This document shows positions 44,860-56,441 of a stretch of 64,000 nt of DNA, piece by piece. Position numbers and translations under genes: made by a program. Below the pieces are notes generated by a model that made no database searches, was not told the DNA's origin, and saw only the letters and a program-made list of their open reading frames with translations. Numbering within the stretch: the stretch's first letter is position 1; each line of letters opens with the position of its first letter. The DNA is from Pseudomonas sp. S31 (GTDB lineage: Bacteria > Pseudomonadota > Gammaproteobacteria > Pseudomonadales > Pseudomonadaceae), in assembly GCF_016648105.1 (NCBI RefSeq), contig NZ_JACVVE010000009.1, positions 95,834 to 159,833 on the forward strand, in the 5' to 3' direction.

Positions 44860-46311
44860 TCAGAAGCCGTTGGGGGCGCGGGTGTGCCAGTCGGTGACTT
44901 GCTGGTAGCGGTGCGCGACGTTGAGCAGGCGGCCTTCCTGGAAGTACGGGGCCAGCAGTTGCACGCCGACCGGCAGGCCATCGACGAAGCCGGCTGGCAT
45001 CGACAGGCCCGGCAGGCCCGCCAGGTTGGCGGTGATGGTGTAGACGTCTTCAAGGTAGGCAGCGACCGGGTCGCTGCTCTTGGCGCCGAGCTTCCAGGCC
45101 GGGTTCGGCGTGGTCGGGCCGAGGATCAGGTCGACGTCTTCGAAGGCGCTCATGAAGTCGTTCTTGATCAGCCGGCGGATCTGCTGGGCCTTGACGTAGT
45201 AGGCATCGTAGTAGCCGGCCGACAGGGCATAGGTGCCGACCATGATGCGCCGCTGCACCTCGGTGCCGAAGCCTTCGCCACGCGAACGCTTGTACAGGTC
45301 GGTGAGGTCTTTGGGCTCTTCGCAGCGGTAGCCGAAGCGCACGCCGTCGAAGCGCGACAGGTTGGAGGAAGCTTCGGCGGGCGCGATCACGTAGTACGCG
45401 GGAATGGCGTGCTGCATGTTCGGCAGGCTGATTTCCTTGACCACCGCGCCGAGTTTTTCCAGCTCCTTGACGCTGGCCTGGACCAATTCGGCGATGCGCG
45501 GGTCGAGGCCGGCACCGAAATACTCCTTCGGCAGGCCGATGCGCAGGCCTTGCAGCGAGCCGCCCAGGCTGGCGCTGTAGTCCGGCACCGGCTCGTCGAT
45601 GCTGGTGGAGTCCTTGGCGTCGAAGCCGGCCATGCCTTGCAGCAGCAGGGCGCAGTCTTCGGCGGTACGCGCCAGCGGGCCACCCTGGTCGAGGCTTGAG
45701 GCATAGGCGATCATGCCCCAGCGCGACACGCGACCGTACGTCGGCTTGAGGCCGGTAAGGTTGGTCAGGGCCGCCGGCTGGCGGATCGAGCCACCGGTGT
45801 CGGTGCCGGTGGTGGCCGGCAGCAGGCGCGCGGCGACGGCGGCGGCCGAGCCACCGGACGAGCCACCTGGCACGTGCTCGAGGTTCCAGGGGTTCTTCAC
45901 CGCGCCGTAGTGGCTGGACTCGTTGGCCGAACCCATGGCGAACTCGTCCATGTTGGTCTTGCCCAGGGTGACCATGCCGGCTTCGGCCAGCTTGGCGACC
46001 ACGGTGGCGTCATACGGCGCCTTGAAGTTGTCGAGCATCTTCGAGCCGCAGCTGGTGCGCACGCCCAAGGTGCAGAACAGGTCCTTGTGGGCGATGGGGG
46101 CGCCCAGCAGCGCGCCGTTTTCGCCAGCGGCGCGACGGGCGTCGGCGGCACGGGCCTGGCCCAGGGCCAGCTCTTCGGTGACGCTGATGAAGCTGTTGAT
46201 CTGCGGGTCGAGTTGCTTGACGCGCGCCAGCAGGGCGCCGGTCAGCTCTTCGGAGGAAAACGACTTGTCGGCGAGTCCGCGGGCGATCTCGGCCAGGGTC
46301 AATTCATGCAT
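44860..46311 (-). CDS. gatA: Asp-tRNA(Asn)/Glu-tRNA(Gln) amidotransferase subunit A
   Basis: A 483-residue amidase-signature enzyme that releases ammonia from glutamine. The Lys-Ser-cisSer triad is visible in [21 protein letters not shown] and the nucleophile region [11 protein letters not shown]. It lies 15 bp after gatC and 11 bp before gatB. Confidence 0.96.
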   Translation of the reverse strand: MHELTLAEIARGLADKSFSSEELTGALLARVKQLDPQINSFISVTEELALGQARAADARRAAGENGALLGAPIAHKDLFCTLGVRTSCGSKMLDNFKAPYDATVVAKLAEAGMVTLGKTNMDEFAMGSANESSHYGAVKNPWNLEHVPGGSSGGSAAAVAARLLPATTGTDTGGSIRQPAALTNLTGLKPTYGRVSRWGMIAYASSLDQGGPLARTAEDCALLLQGMAGFDAKDSTSIDEPVPDYSASLGGSLQGLRIGLPKEYFGAGLDPRIAELVQASVKELEKLGAVVKEISLPNMQHAIPAYYVIAPAEASSNLSRFDGVRFGYRCEEPKDLTDLYKRSRGEGFGTEVQRRIMVGTYALSAGYYDAYYVKAQQIRRLIKNDFMSAFEDVDLILGPTTPNPAWKLGAKSSDPVAAYLEDVYTITANLAGLPGLSMPAGFVDGLPVGVQLLAPYFQEGRLLNVAHRYQQVTDWHTRAPNGF

Positions 46312-46326
46312 GGCAGGCTCTATCCC

Positions 46327-46614
46327 TTACTCGATGACTTTGGGAACCAGGTACAGACCGCTTTCGGTCGAGGGTGCGATGGCCTGGTAGGCGTCGCGCT
46401 GGTTGCTTTCGGTGACCTGGTCGGGGCGCAGGCGCTGGCTGGCCTCCAGGGGGTGGGCCAGGGGCTCGATGCCATTGGTGTCGACCGCTTGCATCTGGTC
46501 GACCAGGCCGAGAATGCTGTTCAGGGCATCGGTAATGCGTGGCAGTTCGCCTTCATTCAGGCCCAGGCGGGCCAGATGGGCGATCTTTTCCACGTCGCAG
46601 CGTTCAAGCGCCAT
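46327..46614 (-). CDS. gatC: Asp-tRNA(Asn)/Glu-tRNA(Gln) amidotransferase subunit C
   Basis: A 95-residue GatC, the small clamp that holds GatA and GatB together. It begins [20 protein letters not shown] and includes [20 protein letters not shown]; the C-terminus has the typical [23 protein letters not shown] 46614 is chosen over a longer frame because it gives the standard N-terminus, with CTGGAGATCCCC upstream. It heads the operon, divergent from mreB. Confidence 0.95.
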   Translation of the reverse strand: MALERCDVEKIAHLARLGLNEGELPRITDALNSILGLVDQMQAVDTNGIEPLAHPLEASQRLRPDQVTESNQRDAYQAIAPSTESGLYLVPKVIE

Positions 46615-46659
46615 GGGGATCTCCAGGGGAAACAAAGAACGGAATCGGGTCCGCAGTGA

Positions 46660-47856
<1,197 letters not shown>

Positions 47857-47886
47857 TTCCGCTCGCTGTGCCCGAGCGCCCGGTTT

Positions 47887-47913
47887 ACAGGTAGCACGCG
47901 CAGTGCTACCTGT
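47887..47913 (+). terminator. 11-bp perfect hairpin between mreB and mreC
   Basis: ACAGGTAGCAC-GCGCA-GTGCTACCTGT lies 30 bp after mreB with no T-run. It probably tunes mreB versus mreCD levels by partial termination or 3'-end protection. Confidence 0.6.
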
Positions 47914-48020
47914 ATGCGTTGGGCAGGCGCCTGTCGTGCGCCGTTTCCGTCAACCCGCAACCAGGCTGGTGCGTTGTCCCATGTCCCATGACTTCCTGAG
48001 TCGTCCGCGAGGAACGGCCC

Positions 48021-49058
48021 ATTAAACCGCTTTTCTCCAAGGGCCCCTCGCTGGGCGTGCGCCTGCTCGTGCTGGTGGTGCTGTCCGTCGCGCTGATGGT
48101 GGTCGACGCGCGCTTCGCCGTGCTCAAGCCGGTGCGCAGCCAGATGGGCCTGGTGTTGATGGAGTCGTACTGGATCACCGACCTGCCGCAGCGTTTGTGG
48201 CAAGGCGTGGCAGGCCAGTTCGGCAGCCGCACCGAGCTGATCGCCGAAAACGAGAAACTCAAGACCGAAGCCCTGCTCCTGCAGGGGCGCCTGCAGAAGC
48301 TGGCGGCCCTGACCGAACAGAACGTGCGCCTGCGCGAGTTGCTCAACTCTTCGGCCCTGGTCAACGAGAAGGTCGAAGTGGCCGAGCTGATCGGCGTCGA
48401 CCCCAACCCGTTCACCCATCGCATCCTGATCAACAAGGGCGAGCGTGACGGGGTGTTCCTCGGCCAGCCGGTGCTCGACGCGCGCGGCCTGATGGGCCAG
48501 GTGGTCGAGCTCATGCCCTACACTTCGCGCGTGCTGCTGCTCACCGATACCACCCACAGCATTCCCGTGCAGGTCAACCGCAATGGCCTGCGGGCCATCG
48601 CCAGTGGTACCGGCAACCCGGAGCGCCTCGAACTGCGTCACGTGGCCGATACCGCCGACATCAAGGAAGGCGACCTGCTGGTCAGTTCTGGCATGGGGCA
48701 GCGCTTCCCGGCCGGCTACCCGGTGGCCACGGTCAACGAGGTCATCCACGATTCTGGCCAGCCGTTCGCCATCGTCCGCGCCATTCCCACTGCCGCGCTC
48801 AACCGCAGCCGTTACATGCTGCTGGTATTCAGCGACCGGCGAACCCCGGAACAGCGCGCCACGGAGGCGGCCATCGCCCAGGAAGAAGCCGACCGCAAGG
48901 GCGCGGCGACCCCGGCCCAGCCGGCCACCGAGGCTGCAGCCCCAGGCGCGGCCGTGCCCGCCGCGCCGGCAACGCCAGCCCCGGCCCCGGCCGTTCCCAC
49001 CGTTGCGCCAGCGGCTCCTGCCGCCCCGGCGGCGCCGGCCCAACCCCGGAGACAATGA
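48021..49058 (+). CDS. mreC: Rod-shape protein MreC (ATT start)
   Basis: A 345-residue single-pass inner-membrane protein of the elongasome. Starting at ATT 48021 gives (M)KPLFSKGPSLGVRLLVLVVL, which matches the E. coli MreC N-terminus MKPIFSRGPSLQIRL. GAGGA lies 7 bp upstream of the ATT, and the frame closes at TGA 47997. The next usual start, GTG 48057, would delete this conserved segment. A transmembrane helix (RLLVLVVLSVALMVV), a coiled coil (NEKLKTEALLLQGRLQKLAA) and the beta-domains follow. The last ~55 residues are a Pro/Ala-rich tail. It overlaps mreD by 4 bp. Confidence 0.92.
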   Translation: MKPLFSKGPSLGVRLLVLVVLSVALMVVDARFAVLKPVRSQMGLVLMESYWITDLPQRLWQGVAGQFGSRTELIAENEKLKTEALLLQGRLQKLAALTEQNVRLRELLNSSALVNEKVEVAELIGVDPNPFTHRILINKGERDGVFLGQPVLDARGLMGQVVELMPYTSRVLLLTDTTHSIPVQVNRNGLRAIASGTGNPERLELRHVADTADIKEGDLLVSSGMGQRFPAGYPVATVNEVIHDSGQPFAIVRAIPTAALNRSRYMLLVFSDRRTPEQRATEAAIAQEEADRKGAATPAQPATEAAAPGAAVPAAPATPAPAPAVPTVAPAAPAAPAAPAQPRRQ

Positions 49059-49546
49059 TGCCTGCTTCGCGCCGCAATCACGGCTGGGTGATCTGGCTGA
49101 CCTTCGCCATCGGCCTGCTGCTCAGCGTCTCGCCCATGCCGCAGTTCATGGAAGTGTTCCGGCCCATGTGGCTGGCCCTGCTGGTGTCGTTCTGGACCCT
49201 GGCGGTACCGAACAAGGTCGGCATGACCACGGCCTTCGTCCTGGGCCTCGCCGAGGACGTGCTGTATGGCACGCTGCTGGGGCAGAACGCCCTGATCCTC
49301 ACCCTGATCACCTTCCTGGTGCTGTCTCTGCAGCAGCGCCTGCGCATGTTTCCCATGTGGCAGCAGAGCCTGGTGATTCTGGTGGTGTTCGGCATCGCCC
49401 AGCTGATCCAGCTGTGGCTCAGCGCGCTCACCGGCAACCGCCTGCCGACCCTGGCGCTGGTCTGGTCGGCGGTCATCAGTGCCTTGCTCTGGCCTTGGAT
49501 CAGCTTCGCCCTGCGCGACCTGCGCCGGCGCTTGCACATCAACTGA
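49055..49546 (+). CDS. mreD: Rod-shape protein MreD
   Basis: A 163-residue integral membrane protein with about five helices, for example VIWLTFAIGLLLSVSPM and LALLVSFWTLAVPNKVG. The conserved GLAEDVLYGTLLGQNAL segment is typical of MreD. Two adjacent ATGs (49055, 49058) overlap the mreC stop, so the genes are translationally coupled. Confidence 0.94.
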   Translation: MMPASRRNHGWVIWLTFAIGLLLSVSPMPQFMEVFRPMWLALLVSFWTLAVPNKVGMTTAFVLGLAEDVLYGTLLGQNALILTLITFLVLSLQQRLRMFPMWQQSLVILVVFGIAQLIQLWLSALTGNRLPTLALVWSAVISALLWPWISFALRDLRRRLHIN

Positions 49547-49579
49547 CGGCGCCGCCACCACTGACAGGGAGATGTCCAC

Positions 49580-50179
49580 ATGACCCCGCTTTACCTGGCT
49601 TCCGGCTCACCACGGCGGCGTGAACTGCTGACTCAGATCGGCGTGCCGTTCAGCGTTGTCAGTGCCCCTGTCGATGAAACCCCCTTGCCCGGTGAAGGTG
49701 TTTCGGCCTACGCCGTACGCTTGGCGCGCGCCAAGGCCGAGGCGGGTCTTGCCCAGTTGAGCGGCCCCGGCGTGGTGCTGGGTGCCGATACCGTGGTGTC
49801 GAGCCAGGCCAGAATCCTCGGCAAACCGCGTGATCGCGCCCACGCACTGGAAATGCTCGGCGAGCTTTCCGATGACCATCACCAGGTGATCACCGCCGTC
49901 GCGATTACCGATGGCCAGCGTTGCTTGGACGTCTGCGTGAGCACCGACGTGTATTTTCGCGCCATCAGCCAAGCGGAGGCGCTGCGCTACTGGGAGACCG
50001 GCGAGCCGCTGGACAAGGCCGGAGGCTATGCCATCCAGGGCTTGGGCGCAGTGTTCGTCCGCGAGCTGGTGGGCAGTTATTCCACGGTGGTCGGCCTGCC
50101 ACTGTTCGAGACCGCCCAGCTGCTCGAGCAGTTCTCCATCGCCTGCTGGCAGCAGCACGAGGTTTCAGCGCCGCGCTAG
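49580..50179 (+). CDS. maf: Maf-family nucleoside triphosphate pyrophosphatase (YhdE-like, dTTP/UTP)
   Basis: A 199-residue house-cleaning pyrophosphatase. The N-terminal [14 protein letters not shown] motif binds the phosphate, [10 protein letters not shown] holds the metal-binding Asp, and [20 protein letters not shown] is the family's second signature. Substrate-specificity residues match the YhdE branch only by general resemblance. It lies 33 bp after mreD and 54 bp before rng, in a widely conserved order. Confidence 0.93.
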   Translation: MTPLYLASGSPRRRELLTQIGVPFSVVSAPVDETPLPGEGVSAYAVRLARAKAEAGLAQLSGPGVVLGADTVVSSQARILGKPRDRAHALEMLGELSDDHHQVITAVAITDGQRCLDVCVSTDVYFRAISQAEALRYWETGEPLDKAGGYAIQGLGAVFVRELVGSYSTVVGLPLFETAQLLEQFSIACWQQHEVSAPR

Positions 50180-50233
50180 CCAGCAATCCGACAGCGATCC
50201 ATCATTACCGAAGACTTTGGACGAGAGCCTGCC

Positions 50234-51691
50234 ATGAGTGAAGAGATCCTGATCAACATCACCCCGATGGAATCGCGCGTGGCAGTGGTGGAAAACGGTG
50301 TGCTGCAAGAGGTGCATGTCGAGCGTACGCAGCGCCGGGGCATCGTCGGCAATATCTACAAGGGCAAGGTGGTGCGCGTGCTGCCGGGGATGCAGGCGGC
50401 CTTCGTCGACATCGGCCTGGAGCGTGCCGCGTTCATCCACGCCTCGGAAATTTCCCAGCGCGAGGGCTCTGCGGTCGAGAACATTACCGCCCTCGTGCAT
50501 GAAGGCCAGGCATTGGTGGTGCAGGTGACCAAGGACCCGATCGGCACCAAGGGCGCCCGCCTGACCACCCAGCTGTCCATTCCCTCGCGCTACCTGGTGT
50601 ACATGCCCCGCAGCAGCCATGTCGGCATTTCGCTGAAGATCGAGGACGAAGCCGAGCGCGAGCGCCTCAAGCAGGTGGTCAGCGATTGCATGGACAGCGA
50701 GAACATCAAGGATGCCGGTGGTTTCATCCTGCGTACCGCCGCCGAGGGCGCGCGCAGCGAAGAGATCCTCCAGGATATCCGCTACCTGCGCAGGCTCTGG
50801 GAGCAGATCGGCAGCCAGATCAAGACCTGCGGCGCACCCACGGTGATCTACGAAGACCTCGGCCTGGCGCTGCGTACCCTGCGCGACCTGGTCAACCCGA
50901 AGATCGAGAAGATTCGCATCGATTCGCGGGAAACCTTCCAGAAGACCACGCAGTTCGTCGTCGAACTGATGCCGGAAGTCGCCGACCGCCTGGAGCACTA
51001 CCCCGGCGAACGGCCCATCTTCGACCTGTACGGCGTCGAGGACGAGATTCAGCGCGCCCTTGAGCGCAAGGTGCCGCTCAAGTCCGGTGGCTACCTGGTG
51101 GTCGATCCTGCCGAGGCGATGACCACCATCGACGTCAACACCGGGGCGTTCGTCGGCCACCGCAATCTCGAGGAAACCATCTTCAAGACCAACCTCGAGG
51201 CGGCCACGGCCATTGCCCGGCAACTGCGCCTGCGCAACATCGGCGGCATCATCATCATCGACTTCATCGACATGGAAGACGAGGAGCACCAGCGGCAAGT
51301 GCTGCGGACCCTGGAAAAACAGCTAGAACGCGACCATGCCAAGACCAACATCATCGGTATCACCGAGCTCGGCCTGGTGCAGATGACCCGCAAGCGCACC
51401 CGCGAGAGCCTGGAGCAGGTGCTGTGCGAACCCTGCCTGGCCTGCCAGGGGCGCGGCAAGCTGAAAACCCCTGAAACCATTTGCTACGAGATCTTCCGCG
51501 AGATTCTTCGCGAGGCCCGCGCCTACCAGGCCGAAGGCTATCGCGTGCTGGCCAACCAGAAGGTGGTCGATCGCCTGCTCGACGAGGAGTCGGGCAACGT
51601 GGCCGAGCTGGAGGCATTCATCGGCCGAACCATCCGCTTCCAGGTCGAGTCGATGTATTCACAGGAACAATACGATGTGGTGCTGCTCTGA
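50234..51691 (+). CDS. rng: Ribonuclease G
   Basis: A 485-residue endoribonuclease that matures the 16S rRNA 5' end. The S1 domain is in the first ~130 residues (GNIYKGKVVRVLPGMQAAFV). The catalytic domain contains DPAEAMTTIDVNTGAFVG and the metal-binding aspartates of IIIIDFIDMEDEEH. The Zn-link-like CEPCLACQGRGK is followed by the small C-terminal domain. There is no RNase E-type scaffold tail, so RNase G rather than E. Confidence 0.96.
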   Translation: MSEEILINITPMESRVAVVENGVLQEVHVERTQRRGIVGNIYKGKVVRVLPGMQAAFVDIGLERAAFIHASEISQREGSAVENITALVHEGQALVVQVTKDPIGTKGARLTTQLSIPSRYLVYMPRSSHVGISLKIEDEAERERLKQVVSDCMDSENIKDAGGFILRTAAEGARSEEILQDIRYLRRLWEQIGSQIKTCGAPTVIYEDLGLALRTLRDLVNPKIEKIRIDSRETFQKTTQFVVELMPEVADRLEHYPGERPIFDLYGVEDEIQRALERKVPLKSGGYLVVDPAEAMTTIDVNTGAFVGHRNLEETIFKTNLEAATAIARQLRLRNIGGIIIIDFIDMEDEEHQRQVLRTLEKQLERDHAKTNIIGITELGLVQMTRKRTRESLEQVLCEPCLACQGRGKLKTPETICYEIFREILREARAYQAEGYRVLANQKVVDRLLDEESGNVAELEAFIGRTIRFQVESMYSQEQYDVVLL

Positions 51692-51769
51692 CTCTTTGTA
51701 GAAAGGGGTCGGGCTGGCAAAACCGGTACTTCGAGCCATGATGGATAGACGACTTGGAGGGCCACGGCA

Positions 51770-54700
51770 ATGGGGCGTCTGACCCGCGTTCCGGTTGCCA
51801 TGACCCGCTGGGGCCTTGGCATCTGCGCGCTGCTGGCAGTACTCGTCGCGTTGTACGTCAGCCTCGGTCGGCAACTGGTGCCGCTGGTGGCCGAGTACCG
51901 CGCCGACGTGGAAGCCAAGGCCGAGCAGGCCCTGGGCCTGCCGGTGCATATCGGCGCGCTCGAAGGGCGCTGGAGCGGCCTGGTGCCGGTGCTGCGACTG
52001 CGCGATCTGCAGCTTGGCGAAGGGGCCTCGGCGTTGCGCCTGGACGATGTGCGCGTGGTACCCGATCTGTGGGCCAGTCTCATGGCTCGCCAGATACGCC
52101 TGGCCCACATCCAGCTCAGCGGCCTGCAGCTGATCGCCCGTGAAGACGAACAGGGCGGTTGGGCCCTCGAAGGCCTGCCGAAGAAAGACGACGCCCCGCT
52201 GGATCCGGCCACTGCGTTGGAGCGCCTACGCCAACTGGGGCGTGTCGATGTGTTCGACAGCCAGGTCACCTTGCATTCCTGGCAGCGTGATCCGCTGACC
52301 CTCACCTACGTCAGTGTCGGTTTGCAGGCCGGCCCTTCGCGCCAGGCCCTCGACCTGCGCGCCACCTTGCCCGACGGCCAGCCCCTGGCGTTGACCCTGC
52401 GCAGCCGCGCCACGGCCGATGCCTGGCGTGACGGCAGCGCCGAAGCCTACCTGAGCCTGCCGCAAAGCGACTGGTCACGCTGGCTGCCGCCGCGCCTGCT
52501 GGGCCAGTGGCAGGCCGACGTGCTGCGCGCGGGTGGCGAGGTCTGGGTCGATTGGCGCAAGGGCGCGCTGGAGCGGGCGGTGGTGCGCCTCAATGCCCCC
52601 GAGTTGCGCGGTGCCTACACCGGGCGCCAGGCGGCCCAACTGGACAACCTGGCCCTGGGGGCCTGGTTCCAGCGTCGCGACCAAGGTTTCGAGGTGGCGA
52701 TCGACTCGCTGGCCGCGAGTATCGGCAAGACGCGCTGGGAGTCCCATCTGCAACTGCGCCAGCGTGACGGCCAGGAGGGGGACGGCCCAACCTGGCAGGT
52801 ACAGGCCGACCGCCTCGACCTGACGCCGCTGACGCCGCTGATCGATGCCCTGGCGCCGCTGCCGGACAAGCTCATGGCGGTGGTCGATGGGCTCAAGGTG
52901 ACCGGGGCGTTGCGTAACGTGCGCCTGGACATCCGGCCAAAGGCCGAGGGCGACCAACGCCTGCAGTTTGCCGCCAACCTGGACAAGATCGGCTTCGACG
53001 CCTACCACGGCGCGCCGGCGGCCGGCAATGTCAGCGGCAGCATCAGCGGCGACCTCGGGCACGGCGAACTGCGCCTGGATACCGACGCATTCATGCTGCA
53101 TCTATACCCGATCTTCGGCAAACCCTGGCAGTACCAGAAGGCCAACGCACGCCTGACCTGGACCCTGGACAAGGACAGCTTCACGCTGGTCGCCCCCTAC
53201 ATCAAGGTGCTGGGCGAGGAAGGCAAGATCGCCGCTGACTTCCTTATCCGCCTGTTCCTGGAGCCGGATCATGAGAGCTACATGGACCTGCGGGTCGGCC
53301 TGACCGAAGGTGATGGCCGCTACACCGCCAAGTACCTGCCCGAAGTGCTCAGCCCGGCGCTGGACGAGTGGCTGCGCAGCGCCATCGTCAAGGGCAACGT
53401 CGAACAGGGCTACTTCCAGTACCAGGGCTCGCTCAACCACGGCGCCACGCCAGAGGCGCGCAGCATCAGCCTGTTCTTCAAGGTCAATGATGCCGCGCTC
53501 GACTTCCAGCCTGGCTGGCCCCAGGTGCAGCATGTCGATGGCGATGTGCTGATCGAGGACAGCGGTGTGCGCATCAAGGCGCGCAAGGGCTTGTTGCTCG
53601 ATACCCAGGTCAGCGATGTCAGTGTCGATATCCCACATGTGCAGGAGGGCCAGCATAGCCACCTGTACCTGGACGGCGACTTCGCCGGGACCTTGGGCGA
53701 TGGGCTGAAGATCCTCAAGGAAGCACCAATCGGCACTGGCGAGATCTTCGCTGGCTGGGAGGGCGAGGGCCCGTTGAATGGCAAGGTGAAACTGGACATT
53801 CCGCTGGCCCATGGCGAACACCCGAAAGTGCTGGTCGATTTTGCCACTCATGACGCGCGTCTCAAGGTGGCGCCGCCAGCCCTGGAACTCAGCCGCTTGA
53901 AAGGCGATTTTAGCTTCGACCTGGACAAGGGCCTGAGCGGCAAGGGCATCAGCCTGCAGGCATTCGGCAAGCCGGTGACCGCGCAGATCGTCGCCCAGGG
54001 CGAGCCTGGGCAGATGCAGACCCGCATCGATGCCAATGGCCAGGTTGGGCTCAAGGCCCTGACCGACTGGTTGCAGTTCAACCAGGCCCTGCCGGCTTCG
54101 GGCGAACTGCCTTACCAGTTGCAGCTCAACCTGGGTAAGCGGGACAACAGCCTGAATGTCGGTTCGTCGCTCAAAGGCTTGGCCATCGACCTGCCGGCAC
54201 CGTTCGGCAAGGCGGCTGCCGAGACGCGCGACAGCCGCTTCAGCATGACCCTGCAGGGGGCCGAACGCCGCTTCGACGCGGCCTACGCCGATCTTGCACG
54301 GTTCGCCTACGCAGCGCCGGCAGACAAGCTTGTCCAGGGGCGCGGGGAGTTACTGCTGGGCACCGGTACGGCCCAGGTACCGGCTGGCCAGGGTTTGCGC
54401 GTGCGTGGGCGGCTGGAAACCCTCGATCTCGCTCCCTGGCAAGCCCAGGCCGAGCGCCTCGGCGGCAGCGACCCGGGAGGCAATGCCCGGCAGAGCTTGC
54501 AGAGCGTCGACCTGAGCATCGGCCAGCTCAAGGCCTTCGGCATGGACCTGAACCAGGCCGTGGTGCGCCTGGCCCGAGGCGGCCCGGCGTGGGACCTGCG
54601 CCTGGACAGCCGGGAGGTGATCGGCAATGCGCGGCTGCCGGATGCCAAGGGTGCGGCCATGTCGGTGCGCCTGCAGACCTTGCGCCTGCCCGCCGCTGAC

Positions 54701-55579
54701 CCGGCCCAGGCACAGAGCGAGGAGGGCCCGGATCCGCTGGCCGACTTCGATCCGCGCAAGGTTCCGGCTCTGGACCTGACCATCGACAAGCTCTACCGGG
54801 GCGACGACTTCTACGGCAGTGCGGCGATCAAGCTGCGCCCCACCGTGCGTGGCGTCTCGGCGGACGATATCGACCTGTCATTCAAGGGGCTGCGCATCGA
54901 CGGCAGTGGTGGCTGGGAGGGCACTCCTGGCACCACCAGCAGCTGGTACAAGGGCCGGCTGGATGGCAAGAACCTGGGTGACGTGCTCAAGGCCTGGGGC
55001 TTTGCTCCGACCGTGACCAGCCGCGACTTCCGCCTGGACGTCGATGGCCGCTGGCCGGGCTCGCCAGCCTGGGTCGGCCTCGATCGTTTCTCCGGCAGCA
55101 TGGACGCGGCGCTGCGCAGCGGCCAGTTCGTCGAGGTCGAAGGCAGCGCCCAGGCACTGCGCATATTCGGCCTGCTCAACTTCAACGCCATCGGTCGCCG
55201 CCTGCGCCTGGACTTCTCCGACCTGTTCTCCAAGGGCTTGGCCTACGATCGGGTCAAGGGCCTGCTGGTGGCCAGCAATGGGGTCTATGTCACCCGCGAA
55301 CCGATCACGGTCACCGGGCCATCGAGTAATTTCGAGCTCGAAGGTACGCTGGACATGGTCCGCGACCAAATCAACGCCAATTTGCAGGTATCGCTGCCGG
55401 TGACCAACAACCTGCCGCTGGCAGCGCTGATCGTCGGTGCCCCGGCTGTCGGTGGGGCGTTGTTCCTGGTCGATCGGCTGATCGGCGACCGAGTGTCGCG
55501 CTTCGCCAGCGTGCACTATCGGGTCGAGGGGCCGGTGAAAGAGCCTAGAATCACATTTGTGAAACCTTTCGATAAATAG
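51770..55579 (+). CDS. yhdP: AsmA-like lipid-transport protein YhdP
   Basis: A 1269-residue TIGR02099-type protein with one N-terminal transmembrane helix (GICALLAVLVALYVSLG) and a very long repeating-beta-groove periplasmic region. The C-terminal AsmA-like segment includes ALRSGQFVEVEGSAQALRIF, LLNFNAIGRRLRLDFSDLFS and LPLAALIVGAPAVGGALFLV. E. coli YhdP is one of three AsmA proteins that move phospholipids to the outer membrane. ATG 51770 is preceded by GGAGGGCCACGGCA (GGAGG about 9 bp upstream). It is followed at once by the nitrilase gene. Confidence 0.93.
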   Translation: MGRLTRVPVAMTRWGLGICALLAVLVALYVSLGRQLVPLVAEYRADVEAKAEQALGLPVHIGALEGRWSGLVPVLRLRDLQLGEGASALRLDDVRVVPDLWASLMARQIRLAHIQLSGLQLIAREDEQGGWALEGLPKKDDAPLDPATALERLRQLGRVDVFDSQVTLHSWQRDPLTLTYVSVGLQAGPSRQALDLRATLPDGQPLALTLRSRATADAWRDGSAEAYLSLPQSDWSRWLPPRLLGQWQADVLRAGGEVWVDWRKGALERAVVRLNAPELRGAYTGRQAAQLDNLALGAWFQRRDQGFEVAIDSLAASIGKTRWESHLQLRQRDGQEGDGPTWQVQADRLDLTPLTPLIDALAPLPDKLMAVVDGLKVTGALRNVRLDIRPKAEGDQRLQFAANLDKIGFDAYHGAPAAGNVSGSISGDLGHGELRLDTDAFMLHLYPIFGKPWQYQKANARLTWTLDKDSFTLVAPYIKVLGEEGKIAADFLIRLFLEPDHESYMDLRVGLTEGDGRYTAKYLPEVLSPALDEWLRSAIVKGNVEQGYFQYQGSLNHGATPEARSISLFFKVNDAALDFQPGWPQVQHVDGDVLIEDSGVRIKARKGLLLDTQVSDVSVDIPHVQEGQHSHLYLDGDFAGTLGDGLKILKEAPIGTGEIFAGWEGEGPLNGKVKLDIPLAHGEHPKVLVDFATHDARLKVAPPALELSRLKGDFSFDLDKGLSGKGISLQAFGKPVTAQIVAQGEPGQMQTRIDANGQVGLKALTDWLQFNQALPASGELPYQLQLNLGKRDNSLNVGSSLKGLAIDLPAPFGKAAAETRDSRFSMTLQGAERRFDAAYADLARFAYAAPADKLVQGRGELLLGTGTAQVPAGQGLRVRGRLETLDLAPWQAQAERLGGSDPGGNARQSLQSVDLSIGQLKAFGMDLNQAVVRLARGGPAWDLRLDSREVIGNARLPDAKGAAMSVRLQTLRLPAADPAQAQSEEGPDPLADFDPRKVPALDLTIDKLYRGDDFYGSAAIKLRPTVRGVSADDIDLSFKGLRIDGSGGWEGTPGTTSSWYKGRLDGKNLGDVLKAWGFAPTVTSRDFRLDVDGRWPGSPAWVGLDRFSGSMDAALRSGQFVEVEGSAQALRIFGLLNFNAIGRRLRLDFSDLFSKGLAYDRVKGLLVASNGVYVTREPITVTGPSSNFELEGTLDMVRDQINANLQVSLPVTNNLPLAALIVGAPAVGGALFLVDRLIGDRVSRFASVHYRVEGPVKEPRITFVKPFDK

Positions 55580-55587
55580 AGGTGCGG

Positions 55588-56439
55588 ATGAAGGCAGCGG
55601 TGATCCAGATGGTCAGTCAGGACGATGTGCTGGCCAACCTGCAGCGGGCCGGCGCCCTGCTGGAGCAGGCTGCGCAGGGTGGCGCGCGACTGGCCGTGCT
55701 GCCGGAAAACTTCGCCGCCATGGGCCGGCGCGACGCCGCCGCGCTGGGCCGTGCCGAAGCACTGGGCGATGGGCCGATCCTGCCCTGGTTGAAACGCACC
55801 GCCCGCGACCTCAGGTTATGGATTGTCGGCGGTACCGTGCCGTTGCCACCGCAAGGCCAGCCAGACGCCAAGGCACATGCCTGCTCGCTGCTGATCGACG
55901 AGCACGGCGAGATTGCCGCGCGCTACGACAAGCTGCACCTGTTCGACGTGGACGTGGCCGACCAGCGGGGTCGCTATCGCGAGTCCGATGACTACGCCCA
56001 TGGTGCCGAGGTGGTGGTCGCCGACACGCCGGTGGGGCGGGTGGGCTTGAGCGTCTGTTACGACCTGCGCTTCCCGGAGCTGTACAGCGCCCTTCGCGCT
56101 GCCGGCGCCGAGCTGATCACCGCGCCTGCGGCGTTCACCGCCGTCACGGGGGCAGCGCATTGGGAAGTGCTGATCCGCGCACGGGCCATCGAGACCCAGT
56201 GCTACCTGTTGGCTGCGGCCCAGGGCGGCACTCATCCAGGGCCGCGGGAGACCCACGGCCATGCAGCGATCGTCGACCCCTGGGGGCGGATCGTCGCCGA
56301 ACAAGCGCAAGGCGAAGCGGTATTGCTCGTCGAGCGCGATAAAGACGAACAGGCGTCCATAAGGGCGCGCATGCCGGTGGTTTCGCACCGGCGCTTTTTC
56401 TCGCAGGACGCTTTGCGGCCTGCGCACACCGTGGAGTGA
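55588..56439 (+). CDS. Nitrilase-family carbon-nitrogen hydrolase (Nit1/YbeM-like)
   Basis: A 283-residue amidase. The catalytic Glu, Lys and Cys lie in [24 protein letters not shown] and [11 protein letters not shown]. The Nit1 branch deaminates glutathione (dGSH amidase), a metabolite-repair reaction, and this is the likely function. ATG 55588 has GAGG 5 bp upstream; GTG 55582 is a less likely start. It overlaps the GTG frame of tldD but not its preferred ATG. Confidence 0.88.
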   Translation: MKAAVIQMVSQDDVLANLQRAGALLEQAAQGGARLAVLPENFAAMGRRDAAALGRAEALGDGPILPWLKRTARDLRLWIVGGTVPLPPQGQPDAKAHACSLLIDEHGEIAARYDKLHLFDVDVADQRGRYRESDDYAHGAEVVVADTPVGRVGLSVCYDLRFPELYSALRAAGAELITAPAAFTAVTGAAHWEVLIRARAIETQCYLLAAAQGGTHPGPRETHGHAAIVDPWGRIVAEQAQGEAVLLVERDKDEQASIRARMPVVSHRRFFSQDALRPAHTVE

Positions 56440-56441
56440 TT

